DNA of 64,000 bases from Vibrio marinisediminis (GCF_014050145.1 NZ_JACFYF010000008.1:62001-126000), one strand, 5' to 3'. Numbered from the stretch's first letter, positions 47,071 to 58,593 are shown. Notes: generated from the letters alone by a model not told the origin. Numbers and translations are program-made.

Positions 47071-47907
47071 CTAATTTTTTCTGACGAAGGCACTCGAATA
47101 GCCCAACAGTTTAACTTGCTCTAACGTTTTTTGCGTCAGGTCATAGTCATCAAATGGACCTAATATCACACGATGAATTTCTTGTTCAGAGTTTACAAAA
47201 CTTGTTACCGAAAGTTTTTGACTCAGATCTTGTGCTAAAGTTTCCACGCGATCTTTATGTTGCGATGAAGCAACTTGAATTTGGAATTGTTTCAGCGCCT
47301 GCTTTTTGGTCTGAGTCGTCGGTTTTTCTACCGTGATAACTTCAATTTCGACATTGGCTGTACCCGTTTTAATCACATCTAATTTTTTCGCCGCTGCGAA
47401 ACTTAGATCGATGATACGACCTGGGTGAAAAGGACCGCGGTCATTCACGCGCACAATGGTGCTTTTGCCATTGTCTGTGTTGGTCACTTTTACATAACTA
47501 GGCAGAGGTAACTCTTTGTGTGCCGCTGTCATGGAGTACATATCATAGACTTCGCCATTTGACGTTAAGTGTCCATGGAATTTTTTACCGTACCAAGAAG
47601 CCTGCCCTTTTTCTTTAAAGTTGGTTGGGTCTTTAATAACTTGGTAGCGCTTACCTCGTACCGTGTAGTTTTTATTTCCACCTAAGCTATAGGGTTCGTA
47701 TTGAGGGGTAATTTCTTCAATATGCTCCACTGAGATAGGCTGATCAGGGGCTACGTCATGTTTGAGTTCGTAGCGCTCTTCTTGATAGCGATCAGATGAT
47801 GAAATAGGTGGTGTAGTTTCAGTTTCGCTTTCTGTAGGCGAAGAAGAACAACCAACAATAACACTGCTAATTAATGCCAATAAGGCGAATTTGTGAAATG
47901 TATTCAT
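47071..47907 (-). CDS. rlpA: Septal/rare lipoprotein A with SPOR domain
   Basis: RlpA is an outer-membrane lipoprotein; some members are lytic transglycosylases acting on murein stripped of stem peptides. The 278-residue precursor has the lipobox VGCSS (Cys near 20). The double-psi beta-barrel domain (about 95-190) has GQASWYGKKFHGHLTSNGEVYD and VRVNDRGPFHPGRIIDLS, with the catalytic-type Asp. A C-terminal SPOR domain (about 205-277) binds denuded septal glycan. It is somewhat shorter than the E. coli protein. It overlaps the mrdB stop by one base. Confidence 0.93.
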   Translation of the reverse strand: MNTFHKFALLALISSVIVGCSSSPTESETETTPPISSSDRYQEERYELKHDVAPDQPISVEHIEEITPQYEPYSLGGNKNYTVRGKRYQVIKDPTNFKEKGQASWYGKKFHGHLTSNGEVYDMYSMTAAHKELPLPSYVKVTNTDNGKSTIVRVNDRGPFHPGRIIDLSFAAAKKLDVIKTGTANVEIEVITVEKPTTQTKKQALKQFQIQVASSQHKDRVETLAQDLSQKLSVTSFVNSEQEIHRVILGPFDDYDLTQKTLEQVKLLGYSSAFVRKN

Positions 47908-49028
47908 TAGGTTGCCTTTGAAAACGCTTTTCTATGAGTATGTATGGACATCAAAATACCAAAGCCGGCCATTAAGGTAACCATAGAGGTACCGCCGTAA
48001 CTAATTAAGGGCAGTGGAACACCAACAACAGGTAGAATGCCACTGACCATACCAATGTTTACAAACACGTAAACAAAAAAACTTAACACAATACTGCCTG
48101 CCATCATTCGACCGAACGCAGTTTGCGCTTTACTGGCGAGAAACAACCCTCGCCCAATAATGAATAGATATAAGCTGAGGAGCATTAAAATGCCGACTAA
48201 GCCCCACTCTTCGGCGATGACGGCAAAAATAAAGTCAGTATGGCGTTCAGGTAAAAATTCTAGTTGTGATTGCGTACCCTGTAGCCAACCCTTGCCGGCA
48301 ATACCACCGGAGCCAATCGCGATTTTGCTTTGGATAATATGATAACCAGCGCCTAAAGGATCGGATTCAGGGTTAAAAAGAGTACGTACTCGCACCTTCT
48401 GATACTCACGCATCAAGAAAAACCACAGTACAGGTAAAAAAGCGCCCAAGGCACAAATCGCAGCAAAGATGATTTTCCAACTGATACCAGCAAGGAAAAC
48501 AACAAAGATTCCTGATGCAGCGATCAAAATGGACGTCCCTAAATCAGGTTGCTTAGCAATTAGGATAGTTGGTACGAACACCATCACTAATGAGATGACG
48601 ATGGTTTGAAACGTTGGTGGTAAAGAGCGACGTCCAATATATCGAGCAATCATTAATGGTACGGCAAGTTTCAGTAGCTCTGAGGGTTGAAAACGGACAA
48701 AACCAAGGTTCAACCATCGCTGGGCACCTTTGGATGCCTCACCGAAAAACAGTACGGCGAGCAATAGCCCTACGCCACAAAAAAACAATAAGGGTGCCAG
48801 TGTTTCATAGGTTCTTGGGGGGATCTGCGCCAGCAGAACCATTACACCTAATGCTAGCGCCATACGCATTGCTTGGCGGTCCATCATGGCAAAACTCTGC
48901 CCACTGGCACTGTACATTACCACCAAGCCGAATCCCATTAACACTAAAATGCCAAGCAATAGCGGTAAATCGATGTGGAAACGGTCAAACAGTGATCGGT
49001 TCTGTCCAGTTGCTTGGGCAAAGTCCAT
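47907..49028 (-). CDS. mrdB: Peptidoglycan glycosyltransferase RodA (MrdB)
   Basis: RodA is the SEDS-family polymerase of the elongasome and works with PBP2 to make side-wall murein. The 373 residues match E. coli (370) and contain about ten membrane helices. The family motif with the key Asp is in [39 protein letters not shown] and the C-terminal [14 protein letters not shown] are also conserved. It overlaps both mrdA and rlpA by one base, so the three proteins are tightly co-translated. Confidence 0.96.
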   Translation of the reverse strand: MDFAQATGQNRSLFDRFHIDLPLLLGILVLMGFGLVVMYSASGQSFAMMDRQAMRMALALGVMVLLAQIPPRTYETLAPLLFFCGVGLLLAVLFFGEASKGAQRWLNLGFVRFQPSELLKLAVPLMIARYIGRRSLPPTFQTIVISLVMVFVPTILIAKQPDLGTSILIAASGIFVVFLAGISWKIIFAAICALGAFLPVLWFFLMREYQKVRVRTLFNPESDPLGAGYHIIQSKIAIGSGGIAGKGWLQGTQSQLEFLPERHTDFIFAVIAEEWGLVGILMLLSLYLFIIGRGLFLASKAQTAFGRMMAGSIVLSFFVYVFVNIGMVSGILPVVGVPLPLISYGGTSMVTLMAGFGILMSIHTHRKAFSKAT

Positions 49029-50908
49029 TACTCTTCCTTGTTTTTGTCGACTAATACATGGTCAAACACTTTACGTACCACCGGAGCACCATTGCTCGAG
49101 CCACCACCGGCGTTCTCTAACACAATCGTAACCACCAATTTAGGATCGTCAACGGGTGCAAAGCCGGTAAAGAGTGCGTGGTCACGTAAATGTTCAGCGA
49201 TTTCATCCGCGTTGTATTCTTCATTTTCACCTAAACCAAATACCTGTGCAGTACCCGATTTACCAGCACTCATGTATTTTGTTTTGGCAAATGCACGGCG
49301 AGCCGTACCTTTCTTGCCATGGTTTACTAAGCGCATGCCTTCTTTGGCGATATCCCAATAACGCTCTTTTACCCCAGAGATAGGTGGGTAAGTGACGATT
49401 TCAGCCATTGAGTTATTGGAAAAATCATCCCCATTTTCTATCGTGGCGCGCAGTAGGTGAGGTGCGATGACTTGCCCACGATTAACCAGCACAGATGTTG
49501 CTTTGGCTATCTGCATTGGTGTTGCTGTCCAATAGCCCTGTCCAATCCCAACTGGAATCGTATCACCTTGATACCAAGGTGTGCGATGTCGATTCATTTT
49601 CCATTCACGGGTTGGCATGTTCGCTTTACTTTCTTCATGAATATCGATGCCGGTGTAATCCCCAAATCCAAACATCATCATCCACTTTGAAATCCGATCA
49701 ATGCCCATGTCATAAGCGACTTGGTAGTAGAAGGTATCGACCGATTCTTCAATCGACTTGAGTACATCGACTTTACCATGACCCCAACGCAACCAGTCAC
49801 GAAACGGTTTTGTTTTTGAGTTAGGGATTTTCCAGTAACCCGGGTCGTTACGCACTGTATATGGTGTAATCACCCCTTCTTGCAGAGCGGCAACTGCCAT
49901 CATTGGTTTGATGGTCGACGCAGGGGGGTAAATACCAAGTGTGGCACGGTTCACCAATGGGCGATTTTTATCTTCCAATAGAGCACGATAAGCTTTACCT
50001 GAAATACCATGGACAAAAGCATTAGGGTCATAGCTTGGGCTTGATACCATAGCCAAAACGCCATTGTCATGTGGGTCAAGCACTACCGCACCACCACGGC
50101 GACCGGCTAGTAAGCCATGAACATAGGTTTGCAAATCAATATCAAGGTTGAGAACGATATCTTTACCCGGTGTTGGCGGTACATATTTCAACACGCGTAT
50201 GATTCTTCCTCGGCTGTTGACTTCAACTTCTTGATAGCCAGCGGTACCGTGTAAGAGATCTTCGTAATAGCGTTCAATACCCAGCTTACCGATATCTCGA
50301 GTTGCTTGGTAATTGGCGTCTTTCTCTTCACGAACTAAACGCTGCATATCACGGTCATTGATGCGTGAAACATAGCCAATAACATGGGTGAGGATCTCAC
50401 CAAAAGGGTAGTGACGCTTTAGGTTGGCATTTACCGCAACACCAGGGAATTTGTGTTGGTTGACCGAAAACTTCGCCACTTGCTCTTCGGTTAATTGATT
50501 CAGGAGCGGTACTGATTTGAAGCGACGAGTTTGACGGCGCTCTTTTTGGAAGCGTTCAACTTGCTCTGGTGATATGACCAATATTTGTTGCAGGCGCGCG
50601 ATAGTGTCATCCATGTCTTTAATTTTTTCTGGTGTAATTTCCAGACTAAAGACAGGGCGGTTTTCCGCCAGTAGGACGCCATTACGATCGTAAATGAGAC
50701 CGCGGTTCGGTGCGATCGGTACGACTTTTATTCGATTGTCATTTGAGCGAGTTTTGTAGTCTTGGTATTGATTTACCTGCACGTTGTACAAGTTGGCTAC
50801 CAATAGACCCATCATCACGACAATACCAAGAAATGCGACAATAGCTCGACTGGCAAACAGTCGAGATTCTTCTTGGTAATCTCTGATTTTGGTGCGCTTC
50901 CTCAACAT
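49028..50908 (-). CDS. mrdA: Penicillin-binding protein 2 (elongasome transpeptidase)
   Basis: PBP2 cross-links new murein during rod-shaped growth, activated by RodA and MreC. The 626 residues match E. coli (633). There is one N-terminal membrane helix (about 25-45), a pedestal domain ([21 protein letters not shown]) and the transpeptidase domain with PASTIKP (active-site Ser), SVDTFYY (second motif) and KSGTAQVF (third motif). It follows rlmH by six bases. Confidence 0.97.
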   Translation of the reverse strand: MLRKRTKIRDYQEESRLFASRAIVAFLGIVVMMGLLVANLYNVQVNQYQDYKTRSNDNRIKVVPIAPNRGLIYDRNGVLLAENRPVFSLEITPEKIKDMDDTIARLQQILVISPEQVERFQKERRQTRRFKSVPLLNQLTEEQVAKFSVNQHKFPGVAVNANLKRHYPFGEILTHVIGYVSRINDRDMQRLVREEKDANYQATRDIGKLGIERYYEDLLHGTAGYQEVEVNSRGRIIRVLKYVPPTPGKDIVLNLDIDLQTYVHGLLAGRRGGAVVLDPHDNGVLAMVSSPSYDPNAFVHGISGKAYRALLEDKNRPLVNRATLGIYPPASTIKPMMAVAALQEGVITPYTVRNDPGYWKIPNSKTKPFRDWLRWGHGKVDVLKSIEESVDTFYYQVAYDMGIDRISKWMMMFGFGDYTGIDIHEESKANMPTREWKMNRHRTPWYQGDTIPVGIGQGYWTATPMQIAKATSVLVNRGQVIAPHLLRATIENGDDFSNNSMAEIVTYPPISGVKERYWDIAKEGMRLVNHGKKGTARRAFAKTKYMSAGKSGTAQVFGLGENEEYNADEIAEHLRDHALFTGFAPVDDPKLVVTIVLENAGGGSSNGAPVVRKVFDHVLVDKNKEE

Positions 50909-50914
50909 GTACGC

Positions 50915-51385
50915 TTATTCTCGATGATATGGGTGATTGGCGGTAATGCTCCATGCACGGTACAGGCTCTCTGCCATAACAATACGGACCAATGGGTGTG
51001 GCAAGGTTAGAGCCGACAGTGACCAGCTTTGATCTGCGGCAGCTTTACAGGCAGGGGCGAGACCTTCTGGACCGCCGATCAAAATCGACACATCTCTACC
51101 ATCAAGCTTCCAAGTTTCAAGCTGTTCAGCTAACTGTGGTGTATCCCATTTTTTGCCAGGAATATCGAGTGTCACAATGCGGTTGCCTTTAGGTACAGCA
51201 GCCAGCATTGCTTCGCCTTCTTTTTGCAAAATTCTTGCTATATCGGCATTTTTTCCGCGTTTGCCCGCAGAGATTTCAATCAACTCTAGCGGCATATCAT
51301 GAGGGAAGCGTCGACGGTATTCTTGAAACCCTTCTTCCACCCATTTTGGCATTTTAGTGCCAACGGCGATTAACTGTAGCTTCAT
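50915..51385 (-). CDS. rlmH: 23S rRNA (pseudouridine(1915)-N3)-methyltransferase RlmH
   Basis: RlmH methylates pseudouridine 1915 in helix 69 of 23S rRNA in the complete 70S ribosome. The 156 residues match E. coli (155). It is a minimal SPOUT enzyme whose trefoil-knot SAM site is visible as [11 protein letters not shown] and [18 protein letters not shown] (about 103-147), with the C-terminal NHPYHRE. It lies three bases after rsfS and six before mrdA. Confidence 0.96.
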   Translation of the reverse strand: MKLQLIAVGTKMPKWVEEGFQEYRRRFPHDMPLELIEISAGKRGKNADIARILQKEGEAMLAAVPKGNRIVTLDIPGKKWDTPQLAEQLETWKLDGRDVSILIGGPEGLAPACKAAADQSWSLSALTLPHPLVRIVMAESLYRAWSITANHPYHRE

Positions 51386-51388
51386 CGG

Positions 51389-51706
51389 TTAAGCCCAAAG
51401 CTTTTCTAGTTGGTAGATTTCGCGTTGCTCTTCTTGCATCACATGCAAGATAGTATCGCCCATATCAACCACAACCCATTCACCTTCTGTTTCACCATCT
51501 ATAGCCAGTGGTTCGCGACCAGCGAGTTTAGCTTCACGAGCAACGTGGTCAGCAATTGAGGCAACATGACGCTTAGAAGTACCGGTGCAAACGATCATAA
51601 AATCTGTGATGCTAGATTTGCCTTGCACGTCGATAGTTTGAATATCTTGTGCTTTCATATCGTCTACCTTGTCTACAATAAATGCGTTTAGTTGTTGGTG
51701 TTGCAA
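51389..51706 (-). CDS. rsfS: Ribosomal silencing factor RsfS
   Basis: RsfS binds ribosomal protein L14 and blocks joining of the two subunits, lowering translation during starvation. The 105 residues equal E. coli. It starts with TTG ([20 protein letters not shown]) and has GAGGG seven bases upstream. Conserved segments are [41 protein letters not shown] and the end [11 protein letters not shown] good promoter lies just upstream. In E. coli nadD and cobC separate it from holA; here they do not. Confidence 0.95.
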   Translation of the reverse strand: MQHQQLNAFIVDKVDDMKAQDIQTIDVQGKSSITDFMIVCTGTSKRHVASIADHVAREAKLAGREPLAIDGETEGEWVVVDMGDTILHVMQEEQREIYQLEKLWA

Positions 51707-51768
51707 ATTGGTACCCTCAATGACACTTGGCGATAAATCGCTATGGTTGGAACGGAATTAGGTGGCGG

Positions 51769-51777
51769 ATTATAGCA
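51769..51777 (-). promoter_or_regulatory. Extended -10 promoter for rsfS-rlmH-mrdA-mrdB-rlpA
   Basis: On the reverse strand TGCTATAAT gives a perfect -10 (forward positions 51769-51774) with an extended TGN element. No strong -35 is needed or seen. It lies 63 bases before the rsfS start, overlapping the end of holA. Confidence 0.65.
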
Positions 51778-51783
51778 CGCTTT

Positions 51784-52797
51784 TTATAGCTTCACTTGCG
51801 GTAAGCAAAGCTCAACACTCAGTTGATGCAATAGTGGCCAGCTTGATTGGTCATACTGAGTTTTGCTTAGCACTTCAGCTTGAGCGAGTAACTGTAGTAA
51901 GGTTTGTAAGCGAGCGATGGTAAGCCGTTGCATTGCGGCTGAATAGAGTGGTCGCTTGCTTTGCCAGATTCGATAACTATCAAAAACCTGTGCCATTGTA
52001 CTGCTCTTTGCTTGCATCTGCATTTGCAGCAGTTGAATCAGCTCTTTTTGAACGGTACGTACTAAAATGACGACTTCAACACCTTCTGCTTCAAGTTGGC
52101 GTAAGATGCGCTGTGCACGGTTGCCTTTGCCAGCAAGTAGCGCATCAATCCAGTGAAAAGCGGTAAAGTGGTTATGGCGACTTAGCGACTCTTGCAAGCG
52201 TACCATGCTGAGCTGCCCGTCAGGGTAAAGCAAAACCAGTTTCTCAAGGCTTTGGGTAAGGGCAAATAAGTTGCCTTCGTGCCACTGTGCTAACATTTGC
52301 ACTGCTTCAGCATCGGGCTTTAACCCTAAAGCTCGGCAGCGAACTTGGACAAACTGAGGTAGGCGTTGTAAGTCTGGCGTTAAGCAGTTAACCCAGCAAC
52401 CTTGGCTGCTGAGGGTTTTAAACCACTTGGCGCTCTCTTGCGCTTTGGTGAGTTTCGTGCCAACGATAACCAGTAGAATATCTGGGTGTAGCATTTCAGC
52501 GACACCAATCAATTCTTTGGCAATAGCTGCATTGACACCAGCTTCAGGTAATTCCAATTCAATCAATTGGCGAGAAGAGAATAAGCTCAATGCTTGGCAG
52601 CAATCGTAAACCTGATTCCAATCAAAACTGGTATCGATAGCAAATCGATACCGTTCCTCAAAACCTTGTTGCTTTGCTGTTTGTGCAATGCTTTGACGTG
52701 ACTCTTGTAGGAGTAACGGCTCATTACCAAACAGCAAATAGATCGGGTGGAGCTGTTTGCTCAGTTGATCCGCTAGGCGGTCAGCAAAAATACGCAT
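51784..52797 (-). CDS. holA: DNA polymerase III subunit delta
   Basis: HolA is the wrench subunit of the clamp loader and opens the beta clamp. The 337 residues match E. coli (343). It has an AAA+-like fold without a working Walker A site. Clear family segments are LHPIYLLFGNEPLLLQESRQSI near the N-terminus, with the clamp-opening Leu-Phe tip (around SLFSSRQLIEL), LLVIVGTKLTKAQE, and the C-terminal WPLLHQLSVELC. It follows lptE by nine bases. Confidence 0.94.
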   Translation of the reverse strand: MRIFADRLADQLSKQLHPIYLLFGNEPLLLQESRQSIAQTAKQQGFEERYRFAIDTSFDWNQVYDCCQALSLFSSRQLIELELPEAGVNAAIAKELIGVAEMLHPDILLVIVGTKLTKAQESAKWFKTLSSQGCWVNCLTPDLQRLPQFVQVRCRALGLKPDAEAVQMLAQWHEGNLFALTQSLEKLVLLYPDGQLSMVRLQESLSRHNHFTAFHWIDALLAGKGNRAQRILRQLEAEGVEVVILVRTVQKELIQLLQMQMQAKSSTMAQVFDSYRIWQSKRPLYSAAMQRLTIARLQTLLQLLAQAEVLSKTQYDQSSWPLLHQLSVELCLPQVKL

Positions 52798-52806
52798 TGA
52801 TGTCTC

Positions 52807-53451
52807 TTATTGCTGACTTACTGGTTGTTGAAGATCTATTGAGTTCGTTTCGTTTTCGATGGTCTGAATACGGTACTGCTCGTCTTCTGCTCGCTGTTGA
52901 GCTTTTTGCTCATCAATTTCTTGACCAGTTAGCATAGTGCCCGCTTCGATATCGGCTTTTAAACGTGCCATTTGGCGAATGATCTGACTAGCAGCAAGTT
53001 TGCGCATTTCATCTTCAATCATGTCGCGCTCTACCGATTTAGCCAGTGCAGTCAATGGGTTATCTAGATAGCTGCGGGTCACGCTGGTAGAAAAGTCGCG
53101 TGAACCTAAGTCAGGGATGGTTACACGGTACGACGTTTGGAGGGTTAGCTCTTTTTCTGCCGCACGGGTGTTTTGGTAAAGAGATAGTGTACGTTCACCA
53201 ACGCTTTCACCTAATAGGTGTAAGTTGGCGACGTTTGCCGCAGGTGCGACTAGATTAACTTCACTCATACGTAGTTGACCACGAACCATACGAGTAAAGG
53301 AGCTGTACTGGTCATAACTGGTTAAAGACATAGTGTCGAGTTCTTCTGGAATAGAATAGTCGCCTCTTAAGTGGAAACCACAAGCAGTCAGTAAACTTGC
53401 TGCTAGTACAACACTAGCCAATTTAATTGAGGGTAGGGAAAATAGACGCAT
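52807..53451 (-). CDS. lptE: LPS-assembly lipoprotein LptE
   Basis: LptE plugs the LptD barrel and helps to insert lipopolysaccharide into the outer leaflet. The 214-residue precursor is a lipoprotein with the lipobox TACGFHLRG (Cys near 24), the typical LptE opening. The mature alpha-beta domain has GERTLSLYQNTRAAEKELTLQTSYRV and the following DLGSRDFSTSVTRSY. A charged, Glu/Gln-rich tail of about 40 residues (TGQEIDEQKAQQRAEDEQYR) extends beyond the fold. It lies between leuS and holA, as in E. coli. Confidence 0.94.
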   Translation of the reverse strand: MRLFSLPSIKLASVVLAASLLTACGFHLRGDYSIPEELDTMSLTSYDQYSSFTRMVRGQLRMSEVNLVAPAANVANLHLLGESVGERTLSLYQNTRAAEKELTLQTSYRVTIPDLGSRDFSTSVTRSYLDNPLTALAKSVERDMIEDEMRKLAASQIIRQMARLKADIEAGTMLTGQEIDEQKAQQRAEDEQYRIQTIENETNSIDLQQPVSQQ

Positions 53452-53540
53452 TGACGTACGGCTCTCTGTTATTGGTTATTTATCTTAAACTACTCATTGC
53501 CACTTCAATGAAGCATTGACACCAAATAGCTTGAGATAAA

Positions 53541-53575
53541 TAAACAGGGTAGTTTCGCTACCCTGTTTATAGAGT
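53541..53575 (-). terminator. Terminator of leuS
   Basis: TAAACAGGGTAG (53541-53552) and CTACCCTGTTTA (53558-53569) form a perfect 12-base stem with a five-base loop, 60 bases beyond the leuS stop. Confidence 0.88.
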
Positions 53576-53631
53576 GATTTTCCTCTAAAGAAGACGAGTC
53601 TTCAAATTAGAGGCATCGCTGACACTAATAG

Positions 53632-56208
53632 TTAGTTGGCTACGATATTCAGTAGTTTACCAGGAACGTAAATCACTTTACGAATGGTTAAGCCATCTAG
53701 GAATTTAAGTGCATTCTCATCGCTTAGACCCAGTTCACGTACTTGCTCTTCAGTTGCGTCAGCCGCCACTGTTAGTTTTGCACGTAGTTTACCGTTGATC
53801 ATAACCACGATGGTCTTCTCATCTTCAACAAGCGCTTTCTCATCAAACGTTGGCCAAGATGCGTGATCGATATCTGACTCACCTAGTGCTGCCCATAGTT
53901 CGAATGAAATATGCGGAGTAATTGGGTAAAGCATGACTACGATTGCTTTTAACGCTTCATCTAGAATTGCGCGATCTTGCGCTGATTCTTGTGGCGCTTT
54001 TGCTAGCTTGTTCATCAGTTCCATAATCGCTGCAATAGCGGTATTGAACGTTTGACGACGGGCAATGTCATCACTTACTTTCACGATGGTTTTGTGTACG
54101 TCACGACGAAGTGCTTTTTGATCGCCAGACAATACTGCGCTATCAACGGTTTCAGCTGCACCTTTCTCAGAGTGAGTCTTCACTAACTTCCAAACACGTT
54201 TTAGGAAGCGGTTAGCCCCTTCAACACCTGACTCTTGCCATTCCAGAGTCATATCTGCAGGTGATGCAAACATCATGAATAGACGCACAGTATCAGCGCC
54301 GTACTTGTCTACCATCTCTTGAGGGTCGATACCGTTGTTTTTTGACTTAGACATTTTGATCATGCCTGAGTGCTCAACATTGCGACCTTCATTGTCGATT
54401 GCAGAAGTGATGCGACCTTTACCGTCACGCTCAACTTTCACGTCAGTCGGTGCTACCCACTCTTTACCACCTTTCTCAGTGGTGTAGAAGAACGCATCTG
54501 CCAGTACCATACCTTGGCATAGTAGTTGTTTGAACGGTTCGTCAGAAGTTACATAACCTGCGTCACGCAAAAGTTTGTGGAAAAAGCGAGAGTACAGTAG
54601 GTGCATACAAGCGTGCTCGATACCGCCAATGTACTGGTCTACTGGCAACCAGTAGTTTGCTTTTTCTGGATCTAGGATGTCATCAGCTTGTGGGCTGCAG
54701 TAACGAGCGTAGTACCAAGATGATTCCATAAAGGTATCAAAAGTATCGGTTTCACGCAGTGCAGGTTCGCCATTGAAAGTGGTCTTCGCCCACTCTTTGT
54801 CTGCTTTGATAGGGCTAGTTACGCCATCCATAACTACGTCTTCTGGAAGAATGACAGGCAGTTGATCGGCTGGTACAGGGTGAACTTCACCATCTTCAGT
54901 CGTTACCATTGGGATTGGCGCCCCCCAGTAACGTTGACGAGATACACCCCAGTCACGTAGACGGAAGTTGACCGTCTTCTTGCCTTTGCCTTCAGCTTCA
55001 AGCTTGGCAGCGATGGCATCGAACGCTTCTTGGAACGCAAGACCATCAAATTCACCAGAATCGAACAGTACACCTTTTTCAGTGTAAGCAGCTTCAGAAA
55101 CGTCTAGGTCAGAACCATCTTCTGGTTTGATGACTGGAATGATGTCGATGCCGTACTTAGTTGCGAATTCGTAGTCACGTTGATCGTGAGCAGGAACCGC
55201 CATTACCGCACCTGTGCCGTAATCCATAAGAACGAAGTTAGCTACGTAAACAGGAACAACACGACCGTTAAGAGGGTGGATAGCCGTTAGACCTGTATCC
55301 ATACCTTTCTTTTCCATCGTTGCGAGTTCTGCTTCAGCAACTTTAGTGTTACGACACTCTTCAACGAATGCTGCAAGCTCAGGGTTGTTCTGAGCGGCTT
55401 TCTCAGCAAGTGGGTGACCTGCCGCAATGCCTACGTAAGAAACACCCATAAGTGTGTCTGGACGTGTTGTGTACACCTCTAGTGGTGCTTCTTCGCCGTT
55501 AACAGCGAAAGATAGCTCAACACCTTCAGAGCGACCGATCCAGTTGCGCTGCATGGTCTTAACCATTTCAGGCCAACCTTCCAGTTTGTCTAGATCATCT
55601 AGTAGCTCTTGTGCGTATTCAGTAATTTTAATAAACCACTGTGGAATTTTCTTTTGCTCTACTGGCGTGTCACAACGCCAGCAACAGCCGTCTTCAACTT
55701 GTTCGTTTGCAAGAACCGTTTGGTCGTTAGGACACCAGTTCACTGATGATGTCTTTTTGTACACTAAACCTTGTTGGTACAGCTTAGTGAAGAACTCTTG
55801 TTCCCAACGGTAGTACTCAGGAGTACATGTTGCGAATTCACGGTTCCAATCGTAACCAAAACCTAGCAGTTTAAGCTGGTTTTTCATGTATTCGATGTTT
55901 TCGTAAGTCCAAGGCGCTGGCGCAGTGTTGTTTTTCACTGCAGCGTTCTCTGCTGGCAGACCGAATGCATCCCAACCGATAGGTTGCATTACGTTTTTGC
56001 CTTGTAGACGTTGGAAACGAGAGACAACATCACCGATAGTGTAGTTACGCACGTGACCCATGTGCAGTCGACCACTTGGGTATGGGAACATAGACAAGCA
56101 GTAGAATTTTTCTTTATTTGGGTCTTCACTTACAACAAAGGTCTTGTTGTTGTCCCAGTGCTGTTGAACCTTCTGTTCAATATCTTGCGGGTTATATTGC
56201 TCTTGCAT
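53632..56208 (-). CDS. leuS: Leucyl-tRNA synthetase
   Basis: LeuS charges tRNA(Leu). The 858 residues match E. coli (860). The class I signatures are present: the HIGH-like motif in [19 protein letters not shown] (about 42-60) and KMSKSKNNG (about 618-626). The CP1 editing domain (about 225-415) contains [12 protein letters not shown] and the [15 protein letters not shown] motif, whose Asp is needed to hydrolyse misacylated tRNA. The zinc-ribbon insert has [23 protein letters not shown] strong terminator follows; lptE-holA come next on the same strand. Confidence 0.98.
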   Translation of the reverse strand: MQEQYNPQDIEQKVQQHWDNNKTFVVSEDPNKEKFYCLSMFPYPSGRLHMGHVRNYTIGDVVSRFQRLQGKNVMQPIGWDAFGLPAENAAVKNNTAPAPWTYENIEYMKNQLKLLGFGYDWNREFATCTPEYYRWEQEFFTKLYQQGLVYKKTSSVNWCPNDQTVLANEQVEDGCCWRCDTPVEQKKIPQWFIKITEYAQELLDDLDKLEGWPEMVKTMQRNWIGRSEGVELSFAVNGEEAPLEVYTTRPDTLMGVSYVGIAAGHPLAEKAAQNNPELAAFVEECRNTKVAEAELATMEKKGMDTGLTAIHPLNGRVVPVYVANFVLMDYGTGAVMAVPAHDQRDYEFATKYGIDIIPVIKPEDGSDLDVSEAAYTEKGVLFDSGEFDGLAFQEAFDAIAAKLEAEGKGKKTVNFRLRDWGVSRQRYWGAPIPMVTTEDGEVHPVPADQLPVILPEDVVMDGVTSPIKADKEWAKTTFNGEPALRETDTFDTFMESSWYYARYCSPQADDILDPEKANYWLPVDQYIGGIEHACMHLLYSRFFHKLLRDAGYVTSDEPFKQLLCQGMVLADAFFYTTEKGGKEWVAPTDVKVERDGKGRITSAIDNEGRNVEHSGMIKMSKSKNNGIDPQEMVDKYGADTVRLFMMFASPADMTLEWQESGVEGANRFLKRVWKLVKTHSEKGAAETVDSAVLSGDQKALRRDVHKTIVKVSDDIARRQTFNTAIAAIMELMNKLAKAPQESAQDRAILDEALKAIVVMLYPITPHISFELWAALGESDIDHASWPTFDEKALVEDEKTIVVMINGKLRAKLTVAADATEEQVRELGLSDENALKFLDGLTIRKVIYVPGKLLNIVAN

Positions 56209-56453
56209 CGATGATATCCGGTTATCTTGGAAAGTGTGAGTTCAGTTAGAACAGACAATAATAGATCGTCATAGAATACATAAAGGAGCAAGGTTCAACA
56301 ATAGCCAACACTCTTCATCCATGAGTTTACGGTATTGTTGATGGCTTTCTCTCTCTTCTTGCTGCATTGAAAGCTAATGTTGAGGGGCTTGTTCAATTGC
56401 TACATGTTTGAAATTGTTTATTTCAGACTGTCTAGAACCACAAGGGGGTGACT

Positions 56454-56924
56454 ATGCCTAAACGCAAAACGGGTTATGAAGATATGTTTGAGGATGTGGT
56501 TGAGACACTCAAACATAGTCCGGAAGAGGTTAACCATGTGCTAGAAACTTCTGGTAAATATGTGGATGCCGCGAATGATATGACCAAAGATGAGCTGGCT
56601 CTGATTTCTGCTTATGTAAAATCGGATTTGAAAGAGTTTGCCGACAACTACGAAGATTCAAAGAAAGGTCCATTTTATCTAATGGTGACCAATTCAATTT
56701 GGCAAGGCTTGCTGGATATTACTGATCGCACAAAAGTTGAATGGGTTGAGCTGTTTGCTGATTTAGAACACCAAGGATTGTATGAAGCTGGTGAGGTGAT
56801 TGGCTTAGGCACTTTAGTGTGTGACGAATGTGGGCATCAAACTCAATATAATCATCCAACGGAAATTATCCCGTGTATTCAATGTGGTCACAAGGCGTTT
56901 TCTCGTAAGCCACTCAAGCCTTAA
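56454..56924 (+). CDS. ybeL: YbeL-like zinc-ribbon protein (DUF1451)
   Basis: From ATG 56454, with AAGGGGG at 56442-56448, this cytosolic protein has 156 residues (E. coli YbeL 160). The N-terminal two thirds are helical and charged. The C-terminus is a zinc ribbon with CDEC (about 122-125) and CIQC (about 141-144). No function is established. It is divergent from leuS, as in E. coli, and convergent to lnt. Confidence 0.9.
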   Translation: MPKRKTGYEDMFEDVVETLKHSPEEVNHVLETSGKYVDAANDMTKDELALISAYVKSDLKEFADNYEDSKKGPFYLMVTNSIWQGLLDITDRTKVEWVELFADLEHQGLYEAGEVIGLGTLVCDECGHQTQYNHPTEIIPCIQCGHKAFSRKPLKP

Positions 56925-56952
56925 CAATAACTACTGTATCTCCTAAAAAAAC

Positions 56953-56980
56953 GAGGGCTCGATGGAGCCCTCTTTTTTTA
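56953..56980. terminator. Terminator between ybeL and lnt
   Basis: GAGGGCTC (56953-56960) and GAGCCCTC (56965-56972) form a perfect stem with the loop GATG, with T7 after it and A6 before it, so it can serve both convergent genes. Confidence 0.9.
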
Positions 56981-57047
56981 TGGTTAGTTAATCATTGCAG
57001 TCTTAGGCTTGCCGTTGCTAAGGTTGCCATTGAGGGGCAGCAAGTGG

Positions 57048-58562
57048 TTAGCGAGTTCTTCGCATTCGCCAACCGGTGATGGCGCAAACGGCAACCCACA
57101 AGTACAAGGACCAACTGCCATAACCATGGTACGGTGTCTGACCTGTGGTTGAGGTGACCTTAGTGCGCAATACGCCGGTTTCAAACTGCGGGATCTCTGC
57201 GGTGATATTACCTTTGTAGTCAGTAACAGCTGTCACCCCATTGTTGGTCGAGCGAATCACTGGCTTACCAAATTCCAGTGCACGCATTCGCGCAATTTCC
57301 ATATGTTGCAGTGGACCAATAGAGCGACCAAACCATGCATCGTTTGATAGTGTCAAAATAAAATCCGTATCATCAGTGATGTTCTCTCGAACTTGTTCAC
57401 CAAAAATAATTTCATAGCACAGCGCAGGTGCAAGCTGTTTACCATTAGCATCAATGTTTGGCTGAATAAAATCACCACGGCTGAATGACGACATTGGCAG
57501 ATTGAAGAACGGAGCTATCGGTCGTAGGATTTCTTCAAACGGTACAAATTCACCAAATGGCAATAAGTGGTGTTTGTGGTAGCGCTTTTCAAGATCGTAA
57601 CTGTAGTCACCGTAACTGGTTTCACCGAGCGAGAGTATGCTGTTATAAAAACGACGTTGGCTATCTTGGTTGACGACACCAGTGATCACCGCGCTATGGT
57701 TAGCTTTAGCGTTACTATCCAAATTGGCTAAAAATGAACTGATTTCAAATTCAAACGCAGGAATTGCCGCTTCCGGCCAAATGATAATGTCGGCATCCCA
57801 GTTTTGGCGGGTTAGATCGATGTATTTCATGATCGTTGGCCAGCGCTGACTTGGCACCCATTTGAGCTCTTGTTCAATATTACCTTGTACTAAGGCTACT
57901 TTAGTGGCGCTTTCTGGGTTGAGTGTAACCCAGTTAATATTACGTAAACCAAAGCCTGTTGCGAGGATAGTTGCAGGTATGACAAGTGTCAGCCAGTGCT
58001 TATGCAAAATGGCATAGCTGATGGCAGCAGCACTGATAACGATAAGCAAGGTAATTAGCTCAACACCACCAATAGGCGCAAAGCTTGCTAGTGGCGAATC
58101 AATTTGGCTATAACCTAGCCATAACCATGGGAAGCCAGTCATCACCCAACCGCGAAGCCAGTCGCACACTAACCACAAAGCAGGCGCGACGATGAAAAAT
58201 CGCGTGCGGTCGTTATTTGGGGCAAATCGAGTGAGTAAACCCGTAAATAAGGCAGAGTAAATCGCTAGGTAGCCGACCAAAAGGGTCATTAACACTAGAC
58301 TGGCAATCTTGGGCATGCCGCCAAAATTATCGATGCTAACGTGTACCCAACTGATACCCGTCGCGAACTGACCAAGTCCCCATGCGTAACCTATCCAAGC
58401 GGATTTCTTTGCCGATTGACCGTGAATCAGCAGTAATAGTGCGGCGACACTGAAAAAAGCCAGTGGCCAAATTTGGTAAGGTGAAAATGCAAAGGTTGTT
58501 AAGGCGCCAACAAAAGCGGCCCCGATGGGCCGCTTGAGGCGATGAACTAGATTACTAATCAT
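57048..58562 (-). CDS. lnt: Apolipoprotein N-acyltransferase
   Basis: Lnt adds the third acyl chain to the N-terminal Cys of lipoproteins in the inner membrane. From ATG 58562 ([17 protein letters not shown]) it has 504 residues (E. coli 512); the frame is open upstream into corC without family support. About seven N-terminal membrane helices (10-210) precede the periplasmic nitrilase domain with the catalytic Glu in [12 protein letters not shown], Lys in [16 protein letters not shown] and Cys in [11 protein letters not shown] final membrane helix ends the protein. It follows corC by 31 bases. Confidence 0.96.
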   Translation of the reverse strand: MISNLVHRLKRPIGAAFVGALTTFAFSPYQIWPLAFFSVAALLLLIHGQSAKKSAWIGYAWGLGQFATGISWVHVSIDNFGGMPKIASLVLMTLLVGYLAIYSALFTGLLTRFAPNNDRTRFFIVAPALWLVCDWLRGWVMTGFPWLWLGYSQIDSPLASFAPIGGVELITLLIVISAAAISYAILHKHWLTLVIPATILATGFGLRNINWVTLNPESATKVALVQGNIEQELKWVPSQRWPTIMKYIDLTRQNWDADIIIWPEAAIPAFEFEISSFLANLDSNAKANHSAVITGVVNQDSQRRFYNSILSLGETSYGDYSYDLEKRYHKHHLLPFGEFVPFEEILRPIAPFFNLPMSSFSRGDFIQPNIDANGKQLAPALCYEIIFGEQVRENITDDTDFILTLSNDAWFGRSIGPLQHMEIARMRALEFGKPVIRSTNNGVTAVTDYKGNITAEIPQFETGVLRTKVTSTTGQTPYHGYGSWSLYLWVAVCAITGWRMRRTR

Positions 58563-58593
58563 CGTTATATTCTTACTTGAGAAGAATGGTGGA

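Noticed and set aside
48614-49054. A 146-codon open frame opposite mrdB
   Set aside because: Antisense to a membrane protein with clear SEDS motifs; no start signal or recognisable domain.
56209-56453. Leader peptide or T-box control of leuS
   Set aside because: No run of leucine codons with a terminator/antiterminator pair and no T-box motif could be found in the leader.
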